From Zygnema cylindricum (lineage: Eukaryota > Streptophyta > Zygnematophyceae > Zygnematales > Zygnemataceae), in NCBI GenBank assembly GCA_037447655.1, contig JBBHKE010002288.1, positions 78,146 to 142,145 of the forward strand: a stretch of 64,000 bases of DNA. Reading direction: 5' to 3'. How positions within the stretch are numbered: position 1 is the stretch's first letter; each line of letters opens with the position of its first letter. Made by a program: the position numbers and the translations under genes. The notes beneath the pieces were generated by a model. It was not told where the DNA came from. It ran no database searches and saw only the letters and a list, made by a program, of their open reading frames with translations. This document shows, in pieces, positions 55,630-64,000 of this stretch.

Positions 55630-56574
55630 GTGGTAAATGGGGAAAAGAATATGTCGATCTTGGATCGGACCGCTAGACGTGTATGGATGATGGAAATTCT
55701 CTTCGCTATCGGCAGCTTATTCCAATCATGTAATATTTTGATTCATGATTTCTTCCTCACTCGAAAATATGCTCATGATTGTTGGATGGCCTTTGAGAAT
55801 TATTTTGAGAAGCTCCAACAAAATAAAGACCAACGCATTTATACGGATTATACATCTTTCAAATTGAAGCCGAGCGAGACTATCGATGTGGCCTTGAAAA
55901 GATTCAATATTATTATTGAGCCACTTGCAAATAACAAAAAAATGTATATGAGCATGATTTGGCATCTGTTTTCATCAATGCCTTACTGGAGAAAATGATA
56001 CATTTGAGGGACATTCTCTTATCGAGGGATTTTCCTACCATGGATTACATCATCACTTTCCTCAAATCGACCGTGGGAAATCGGCCAAGTTTGTCGAGGA
56101 GAACTCCACCGGCCGGTACCCTTAATTCTACGTCAATGAAAACCTCAGATCTAAATTATCTTTGGGGAAAAGGTGGAAAGAGATGAGGAAATCCGAGAAA
56201 AAGAAGGGGAAGAGGATAAGAAAGGGCCGAGAAACCTCCTTCCCAGCCCACATATTCAGATCTAACCATTATTGCTTTCTTTTAGTGTGGAAAATATGGC
56301 CACATGGCCGCATCTTATCTGGATAAAGAGCGTCAATGTCATTATTGCGGGAAATGGGGCCATATCAGCCCTCAATGCTACTCAAAAAATGAAAATAGAG
56401 GCGATAGTGGTAGATGAGGAGGCCGCCGAAATGGTGGTCGTGGTGGTGGCCCAAAAAGTGGTTGCGGCGGTCGTGGTGGTCGCCATGGTGGACTACGAGG
56501 CCATTTTATGGTGGATGGCCATTTTGAAAGAGGCGAAAGAGCGCTTACATTCGCGTTCTTTAACTTGTCGATAG
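55630..56574 (+). pseudogene. Copia C gag remnant with two zinc knuckles
   Basis: 55630-55998 holds a gag-like helical region (LEKLQQNKDQ..; KLKPSETIDVALKRF). At about 56283-56384 two CCHC-like knuckles can be read in one frame: CGKYGHMAASY (last Cys replaced by Tyr) and CHYCGKWGHISPQC. Stops and frameshifts throughout. Confidence 0.75.
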
Positions 56575-57072
56575 ATTTTTTTACAAGTGTTACGCAACCG
56601 GAAAGAAAAGTGGATTACTAAATCAGGCGCTTTGTATCGCGTGTGTACAAACGCGTCACTTTTTAACGATATGCATCAACTTACGATCCCAAATCCAATC
56701 ATTGTTGGAAGTGGACAAGTGATATTCTATAGGTACAGTTGGTATTGTACGTATAGATGTACTTTAGATCTACCTATTCTGGACTCATGCGGATTTGAAA
56801 TAGTGATGCCTGCCTAATTGATTAATATGCTTTTTATTCGTAACGGTTTAGTGAATCTCTTATGTGTCCCACAGATTCACCGCGCGGGGGCTTTTGGAGA
56901 TTCTATAATAAAAATTGTCCAATCTGGCGACGTACAAATTGAAAAAAGAGAAGTGACAGATGTTATGTATAGCCGCCTGCTATAGCGTCGGCCAAAACCC
57001 CCCTCAATTTTTGACGACATGATTTTGCGAATTTCAGAGTTAAATGGAGATCTTACTCTCTAGCATTATTGG

Positions 57073-58080
57073 ATGTGCCACACATCTGAGAGAAGCCTAC
57101 GAAAAAAGATAAAACATGGAAGTTTGGGAGGATTTGATTTGGCATCGGTGGAAAAGATTAATGAATGTGAGTGGTGTAGTAGCGGGAGACAAATCCGAAA
57201 GCCACATCTGGTTCAAAATCCGATCTATCGATCGAAGCATCCGTTTGAATTGGTACATAATGATTTATGTGGAGACGTCAAACCAGAAACAATTGGTGGA
57301 AATAAGAATTAAAGTGGCGGTGGATAACTTCTCACGCTTCACATGGGTAATGTTACTCAAAAACAAAATCCGATGCATTTGAACGTTTCCATAAGTAGCA
57401 TGTGGTGGCTGAAAGGCAATGTGAAGAAAACTTAAAATCTATTCGGTCAGATATCGGGGAGGGATTCATAATTTTTGATGCATATTGTAAGGAGTGGGGA
57501 ATTTCACATCAATACATCGCATCTTACCCACCGAAGTCCAATAGCATTGCGTAGAAGAAGAATCACGATTCAAGAAATGGTGCTCTCTATGGTACACGGA
57601 TCCGGCCGAAGCATTTATTTGTGGGGAGATGCAATTCTAACTGTAAATTACATTTGTAATTGGGAGACTTACGTCAGCTTCGGAATTGTTAATATTCTAT
57701 CTCAAAAAAGAAAAGGGAAATTTGCATCTCGGAGTTGGACTGGTTAATTTACTGGTTATAGCTCCAAAGCGAGCCTTTATTGGGTTGGTGATCCGATTTG
57801 CAATGTTATTGAGGAATCTCGAAATATGGACTTTCATGAAGACCCTTTATCTAGAATATCTCGTTTGGCAAAGCGTACTTCCAATCTTGACTTCAATTAG
57901 TATTTTAAAATTGGAGAAATTCTCGACATTGAAGGTTCTGATTCAGAAATTGAGCCGGAATCCACCTCCAATGTTACAAGGGTGAAAGGGAAATTTGTTG
58001 AATTTAATTTGGATGACATTGTAGGAGATTCAAATCGATGTGAAAATTCCAAAATCTTTTTGAACACTCGGAAATCTTAG
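57073..58080 (+). pseudogene. Copia C integrase remnant
   Basis: HGSLGGFDLASVEKI, CEWCSSGRQIRKPH and HPFELVHNDLCGDVKP are the GAG-pre-integrase and first integrase block (catalytic Asp in HNDLCG). Downstream pieces (DNFSRFTWVMLLKNK in another frame) show frameshifts. Confidence 0.8.
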
Positions 58081-58399
58081 GCTTCTAAGTCTAGTGGACC
58101 GAGTATAATTGAAAAGCAACCGAAAAAAAAGAAAGAAATTGAGCCGCGGAGGAGCATGCGAGAGAATAAGGGGAAAAATCCAGCTCGTTTCTCATTTGAT
58201 CGAAAAGGAAATGTGGAAAATTCGCATTATTTTATTTCAACAGCTAAGGAGGAGGATTACCTCCTACTGCAATTATTATTGGAGAATTTGTCAGGTGGTC
58301 CACAATCATAAACCAAAGCTCGCAAATCGTGTGATTGGGAAAATCATTGGAAACCAGCATGGGAGAAGGAGCTTCAATCTATAATTGATAATCACACTT

Positions 58400-59830
58400 T
58401 TGAGAAGGTAAGTCTGTCAAAAGGGAAAAATGCTATTGATACCAAATAGATTTTTAGGACAAAAACTGTGACATCGAGGAAATTGTGATCATAAGGCTTG
58501 TTGAGTATGTAAAGGATTTCAACAAAGGGAGAGAATTGATTATCTTAAAACTTATGCACTAGTATTTAAGTTTGATTCTTTGAATAAGATTATTGCTATT
58601 GCCGCTGTCGATAGTAAGCACGTGCACGAAATCGACGTGCAAACAACATTCCTAAATGGTGATTTAGAGGAGAAAGTTTATATGAAGGTTCCGGAGGGAG
58701 AGATTTCGAAAGAGGGAAAGGAATGGCGGCTGCGAAAGTCTTTGTTTGGACTTAAGCATGTGCCTAGGACTTGGTATTTACGATTATACAAAGTCTTGAC
58801 TGAGTTTGAAGTCGTTTGTACAATTTCTGACTCAAGTGTTTACATGAAAGGTGAAAAGAAAGACCAAATTGTTTTTTTTGTCTGCGTGGATGATTTCTAA
58901 ATGATTTTTAACAAGTTGGCGCGAATCGAGGAATTAAAGTTGTACTTGCGTTTACATTTTAAAGTGACAGATTTGAGCGATGTACGATATATTTTTGGAG
59001 TGGAAGTTGTAAGATTCAATAACGATGAAATTAAATTATTAAAAGCACAGTATTGTAAAGAAGTACTAACTTGATTTGCTATGTTGGATTCTAAGCCAGT
59101 TTTGACACCGCTTGACTTGAAAGTACAATATCGCAAATTTGAGGAGGAGGAGACCATCGACGTGCCTTATTCTGACGCAATGGGAAGTGCGATGTATTTA
59201 AGTGTTGCACACTCCCTAACATTTCGGCCCCCGTTTTTGTCGTGAGCCGATTTCGTCAAGCGTCTAAAAAAGTTCATTGGGAGCCCGTGTAGAGAATCTT
59301 TCGATATTTTGCAAGTACAATTAAAATTGGATTGTTGTTTCGATATGGACAGCGTCGTTGGAGTGTGTTGGATTTTGTGACGCAAATTGGGGCGGCGACT
59401 TCGATACGGGGAAGTCTATGTCCGGTTTTGCCTTTGTTTTTGGCAACACGTCAATTTTTTGGAGTTCACAACTTCATCCGACCGTCGCACTTAGTTCAAC
59501 CGAAGTCGAATGTATAGCAATGTGTCATACATATAAAGAGTTTATTTGGATTATGAAGATGTTTGGAGAATAGGGAATTTCGATTGTTGAATGGTTGTTT
59601 GAAAATATTTTCTGACAGTATGAGTTTGATGGTTTGGGTGAAAGATCCTGTGTTTCACAATAGGACAAAACACATCAATATTTAGTGGCACTTTGTAAGA
59701 GATTTGGTCGTTGCGAATGAGATCAAATTTTTGTACGTGTCTACTTTGGTGGAAGCCGCGGATATGCTTACGAAAGCTGCGACCTATAAAGTGTTGCAGA
59801 GGGGAAGACCTAAATTAGGTTTGGTGTAAT
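58400..59830 (+). pseudogene. Copia C reverse transcriptase and RNase H remnant
   Basis: 58580-58900: EIDVQTTFLNGDLEEKVYMK, KSLFGLKHVPRTWY and the catalytic CVDDF with a stop just after. 59358-59573: FCDANWGGDFDTGKSMSGFA, SSTEVECIAM. Last words ADMLTKAATYKVL before 59830. Many frameshifts. Confidence 0.85.
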
Positions 59831-59853
59831 GATTACAAATTTGAGAGGAGGAT

Positions 59854-60306
59854 TATAAGAATCAAATTTGTAATCGACCGTCGCGTGACTGACTCGCTGT
59901 CTAATTTGTTTTTAGTTCAATCGCGTGGTTTGGTTTGTTGTTTTATTTCTTAAATTGATTTTTGGTCTCGCGTAGATTCTGTTTGGCGACGGTCAAAGTC
60001 TTTGTATACGTTAGAAGCGTACATTTGAGTAGTACTTTGGTACTTTGGTCTTTAGCGTAATGACGAGATTTGATTGGTAGGCTCGTAATGCGCATTTTAT
60101 GTTTGATGTTTCGTTTAGTTTGAAGTAGTGATGTTTCGTTTGAAAGTTCTATATATTGAGGCGTAGAAAGAGAGGAAGAGTTAATCTCATATGAAGAAAA
60201 GTTTCCCATGGAATATATTGGCTTCCGTGGAATGCTCTCTCTCTTGTGATATTTTATGAATGCTTCGGCTCTCTTTTCCACTCTGCATTTTCTTTGAGAT
60301 CCATCA
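59854..60306 (+). repeat. Copia C right (3') LTR, 453 bp
   Basis: TATAAGAATC ... GAGATCCATCA. Its first bases have changed (TATAAG for TGTTAG), and it differs from the left LTR at many sites, so the insertion is old. Confidence 0.93.
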
Positions 60307-60450
60307 AGAAAGAGGGAGAGATAAAGGGAGTGGGAGAGTGAGAGGGAGAGGTGTTGGCACGTGAATGCCGGTTTAATACGGGGTAGAATGTGATACGTCA
60401 CACTTGAACCCGCCTAAAATAAATAGGTACGGACCCGCCAGGCTCTACAT

Positions 60451-60522
60451 CGAGCTGGTGGCACAGTGGTTAGTGCGCTGACAGCTCAAGTCAGAGGTCC
60501 CATGTTCGAGCCCTGGCCGGCT
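60451..60522 (+). tRNA. tRNA-like sequence, anticodon loop atypical
   Basis: 72 nt that fold as a cloverleaf: acceptor GAGCTGG/CCGGCTC (one wobble), D-arm GCAC-AGTGGTTA-GTGC, anticodon arm CTGAC-AGCTCAA-GTCAG, T-arm CCATG-TTCGAGC-CCTGG (one mismatch). The anticodon loop lacks T33 (AGCTCAA), so a SINE head or pseudogene is as likely as a working tRNA. Confidence 0.55.
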
Positions 60523-60826
60523 CACTTTTCCCTAGTATGGGACATACCGAATCCCGGATTTCTAGGAAATCAACACATTGACCCAATCATGACAGAATAG
60601 GGAAAAAAACGTCGGAAGACAAATACAAAAAATAAATAAAACAACTACAGAAAACAGAAAAAAAAAATGAATGGAGAATGCAAAATTGGTCGGCCTTACT
60701 TCGCACTTGAGAGTGAGGTCGAGGAAGCGAAAACACTTATACCTTGACCCCCTGGCGCACCCATCCACCCCTCCCTTCCCCCCGAAAAAGAAATAAACAA
60801 AGTTGTTATTTTTTGTTAACCGAAAT

Positions 60827-60829
<3 letters not shown>
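60523..60829. other. Unassigned DNA
   Basis: About 300 bp without a gene, following the tRNA-like sequence. If that is a SINE head, its body would lie here, but no second copy is in the window. Confidence 0.35.

Positions 60830-60880
<51 letters not shown>
60829..60880. repeat. (TA)n microsatellite
   Basis: About 24 uninterrupted TA units, followed by further TATATG variants to about 60932. Confidence 0.97.
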
Positions 60881-60884
<4 letters not shown>

Positions 60885-60989
60885 TTACACACACATATAT
60901 GTGTACATGTATATATGAATATCTATATATATGGAGATTGGTGGAGAATTCCGAGTTTTGGCGTGGTGGAGAAAAAATGTGTTACCGGT

Positions 60990-62935
60990 TAATTAGAAAG
61001 AGATATAGAAAGAGAGAGAAATAGATAAATAGGCAGAGAGGGGGAGAGAAAGAGCGAGGGGGGGAGAGATATGGAGAAAGCGGGAGAGAGAGGTGGGTAG
61101 AGAGAAAAAGAGGGAGAGGGAGGAGGGCAGAGAGGGGGAAAGAGAGAGAGAAAGAGGGAGAGGGAGAAGCGGATAGAGAGAGGTGAAGAGGGTGAGATAA
61201 AAGGAGAGAGAGGGATGGAGAGAGAGGGAAGAAGGAGAGTGTGAGAGAGAGGAAAAAAAATAGAGGAGAGAGAGAGGGGGGGGCGAGGAGAGAGAGGAAA
61301 AGAGAGGGAGCGAGAAGAAGGTAGAGAATGAAACAAATAGAGGGAAAAAGAGAGAAAGCGAGAGAGTGCGCAAGAGAGACAGAGAGATGAAGACAAAGAG
61401 AGAGAGGAGAGAGGGACAGACAAATTTTTAGAGAGAGAGCGGGAGAGATGGACGAGAGAGAGAGAGAGGGAGAGAAGGATAGGGAGAGTGAGAGAGAATG
61501 TGAGAGGTGAAGAATGATGGGTATGAGAAGAAGGGCGTGGAAGTGGAGGAGGACGAGAGAGGTGACAGGTGCGGTATTTCCTCTTTGAGTTCAAGAAAAA
61601 AAAGTATTTTAAAATAAGAAGAAAAAAATGAGGAAAAGAGAAGAAAAAAAAGGAAAAAATAAACATTAAAATATAAATAAAAGAAATGGAAAAAGAAAAA
61701 GGAAAATTAAAATAGAAATAAAAGAAAAGGAAGAACATAAAAGGAAAAAGTAAAAGAACAAAAAAAATAAAAAATGGAAAAAAATAGAAGAGAAGAGAAA
61801 AGAGAAAAGTGAAGAGGGAAGAGAGAGTAGACGACAGAAAAAGGAAATAGAGAATAGAGAATGGAGAACAGTGAATAGATAAGAGAGAAGAGAGAATAGA
61901 AAATAGAGCATAGAGAATTGAAAATGGGGAGAGAAAAGAAAAAAGAACAAAAAATAGAGAAGAGAGAAGAGAGAAAAGAGAAAGGAGAAACGAGAACAAA
62001 AAAAGGCTAAAAGAGCAATAGAGGAGAGAGAAAGGAAAATAGGCGAGAGAGAAAAGAGAAAAGAGGATAGAGAAGAGATAATAAATAAAAGAGAAAAGAG
62101 AGAGAAAGAGAAGAGAAATAAGGAAATAGAGAACAGAGAAGAGATAATAGAGAAAAAAGAAAATAAAATAGAAAAAAAAAGAGAAAAGAGATGAGAGAAA
62201 AAGGGAAAAAATAATAGAGAAGAGAAAAAAGAGGAGAGAGAAGAGAGAATAGAGAAAAGAGAAAAGACAGAAAAGAAAGAAAAGAGGAAAGAGAAGAGAA
62301 AAAAGGAAATAGAGAAGAGAAAAGAGAGAATAGAGAAAAAAAAAGAGAAAAAGAGAAGAGAGAAGAAAGAAAAAAAAATAGAGAAGAGAGAAAAGAGGAG
62401 AGAGAAGAGAGAATAGAGAAAAGAGAGAAGAAAGTAAAGAAAGAAAAGAGGAAAGAGAAGAGAAAAAAGGAAATAGAGAAGAGAAAAGAAAATAGAAAAG
62501 AGAAAATAGAAAAGTGAAGAGATAAAGAGGAAAGATGAAAGAGAATATAGAAGAGAGAAAAGTGAATGGAGAAAAGAGGAAAGAGGAGAGGTAAAAGAGA
62601 AGGGAGAAAAAAAAATAGAAAATATGGTGAGAGGAATGAGAAGAGAAAAGAGAAAAAAAATGAAAGAAAAAAAGAAAAGAGAAGAGAGAAAAGTGAAAAG
62701 GGAAAAGTGAAAAGGAGAGACGAGAAAATAAAAGAAGAGTAAAGAAAAGAAGAGAAAAGGGAGGAGAAGAGAAGAGAAGAGAAAGAATAATTGAAAACAG
62801 AAGAGAGAAACAGAGAATAGAAAAGAGAAGAGAAGGGACAAGGGAAAATAAAAGAAAAGCGGAGAGAAAAATGAAGAGAAAAGAGAAGAGAGAAGAGAAG
62901 AAAAAATAGAAGAGTGAAAAAAAAAATGGAAGACT
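60990..62935. repeat. 2-kb polypurine tract (plus strand A/G)
   Basis: Almost only A and G on the plus strand: first GAGAGAGGGAGA-like (60990-61560), then, after a short mixed break at 61560-61600, GAAAAGAGAAGAG-like (61610-62935). The long minus-strand frames of 655 and 426 codons (Leu/Ser/Phe only) are artefacts of this composition. Confidence 0.95.
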
Positions 62936-63091
62936 ATAGAGGACAAAGACTTTCAATTGACCTTTATAGTTTTAGTGGTGCTTCGGCACGTGTGAAAACG
63001 TACATTACCTGCAACGAAGGGATTCGAAATTTGTGTTGATTTGGACCGTCGATGCATCCCACTTTCACGGCCGATGTAGTTCCGAAAGTAA

Positions 63092-63233
63092 CACAGCGTA
63101 CGGCTCAACATATGGAATTTCGTATGCTTTGTATGGTGGAGTAGTGGCGGTAAAGTACGGTACACAGCGTACGGCTCAACTTACTCGAATTTCGTATGTT
63201 TTGTACGGTTGCTTAGTGGCGGCAAAGTAAGGT
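63092..63233. repeat. 71-bp direct tandem repeat, two units
   Basis: CACAGCGTACGGCTCAAC starts at 63092 and again at 63163; each unit runs through ATTTCGTATG and TAGTGGCGG. A decayed third start may follow at about 63240. Confidence 0.85.
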
Positions 63234-63810
63234 TCAGGAGCGTAGTGACGGCATAGTAGGTTCAGTTTAGTACTGTAGCGTAGGAGGCGAATTCTGTAAA
63301 AGGTAAGGTTTACCGTCCGATGTTTTAGATTTTTTTGTGGAAGTGGACGAGTCGTCGATGAGAAGGACCGCAAATTTATCGAAACGATAGGTGTTACACG
63401 TGTGCCAATGAGAGAGGACTTGTTCCAAAAGCGAACTTTGAAGCGGCACCGTGCGTGAAGGATACAATATTTCTCTGTACGACTCACGCACGCAGTGGGG
63501 TTTAGTTTGTCCTGTTTCACAAAACGAATCTATAAAAGGCATACAGTGCAGTACTATAATCATTCCCTGACCACCGTTGACTTATTACTTAACGAGCGCC
63601 CACCTGAGCAGCCTACCAATAGGAAAACCGTGACGAAATCAACATTCATGGACAATATCGACGGACAATAACTTGTACGGTACACCGCAAGCTTTCGATT
63701 GGAGACCTTCCGTCAGAAGGTGAGAATATCGCTGATCGATACGGATCGTCAGATTAAAAACCCTTCAAGCGTGCATGCGAAACTATGTTTAATTAGCGAA
63801 AACTTACTTA
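63234..63810. other. Unassigned DNA
   Basis: No supported gene; open frames on the minus strand (63176-63563) have no recognisable domain. Confidence 0.4.
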
Positions 63811-64000
63811 GAGTGTGTCCCCATGTGCATAAGTAAGGGTTTTTTCCTGTCGTTTTGCCGTAAAACTTAGAGCCGTACTGCCTAAGTTGCAACCGTACGA
63901 AGGAATCACAAATTTGTAGAGTACAATTTGCGTCATCCCTGAACTTAGGATGTACGAAAAGTTGTCGTCTTGTGCTTTTCGACCCACTTCGACGACAAAA
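63811..64000. mobile_element. Harbinger-like MITE, cut by window end
   Basis: GAGTGTGTCCCCATGTGC after TTA (63808-63810), followed by the same body as 26779 and 48425 (AAGTAAGGGTTTTTTCCTGTC, GTTGCAACCGTACGA). Confidence 0.88.

Larger units (their letters stand above)
54571..60306 (+). mobile_element. Copia element C, complete outline but decayed
   Basis: 5736 bp with two 453-bp LTRs, primer site, gag, zinc knuckles, integrase, RT and RNase H traces, and polypurine tract GAGAGGAGGAT before the right LTR. Flanking 5-mers (ACGAA/AGAAA) do not match well. Belongs to a different copia lineage from A and B (standard primer site, shorter LTR, two zinc knuckles). Confidence 0.93.

Noticed and set aside
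54556-60311. Clean 5-bp target duplication for copia C
   Set aside because: The flanking bases ACGAA and AGAAA differ, so I do not claim one.
60989-62956. 655- and 426-codon open frames on the minus strand
   Set aside because: They consist of Leu, Ser, Phe and Pro only and arise because a polypurine tract offers few stop codons on its complement.

Overview
The window is eukaryotic nuclear DNA, most likely from a streptophyte (a green alga close to land plants, or an early land plant). The evidence is intron-bearing genes of plant type (a root-cap-domain protein, a COPT copper transporter and an LRR receptor-type gene built from 72-nt exons), plant-style Ty1/copia and Ty3/gypsy retrotransposons, and many MITEs. 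I cannot name the species. Three cellular genes are supported; nearly everything else is transposable-element or repeat DNA.

Layout. 1-420 is a GTCC-type microsatellite. 1105-3418 (minus) is a complete five-exon secreted root-cap-domain gene. 3907-6342 is a long-terminal-inverted-repeat transposon carrying two smaller elements. 6.9-23.2 kb is a retrotransposon nest on the minus strand: gypsy pieces (gag 21.3-21.9 kb, RT-RNaseH-IN 8.2-9.9 kb) lie on either side of a decayed copia element (A, 9909-21328), and a young full-length copia element (B, 12505-18939, 1047-bp LTRs, 5-bp target duplication) sits inside A. A second A-type LTR (6996-7886) lies inverted on the left edge.

23.7-39.5 kb is a field of non-autonomous DNA transposons. 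Most have GGG... inverted ends and 3-bp TTA/TAA target duplications (PIF/Harbinger-like), and several are nested in each other. They surround a degenerate AT-rich satellite (28.15-31.74 kb). A tRNA-Lys-like sequence lies at 34.6 kb.

40585-42102 (plus) is a COPT/Ctr copper transporter. 43.7-46.9 kb is a diverged ~1.7-kb duplication that also holds a relic of a third copia LTR family. 47.8-50.6 kb holds more MITEs. From 52702 (plus) the 5' exons of an LRR receptor-type gene are visible; a decayed copia element (54571-60306) lies in or after its fourth intron and no later exons are seen. 60.5-63 kb has a tRNA-like sequence, a (TA)n run and a 2-kb polypurine tract. The window ends inside another MITE.

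The least expected signals are: (1) a 29-nt hairpin that ends exactly 4 nt before the 3' end of three different copia LTR families, shows two compensated base-pair changes and carries the gag ATG in its loop; (2) a primer site in copia B that copies the anticodon arm of initiator tRNA-Met (half-tRNA priming); (3) a shared palindrome core CCTCG(C/A)GAGG inside otherwise different MITE subfamilies; (4) an exact in-frame loss of the reverse transcriptase core in copia A.
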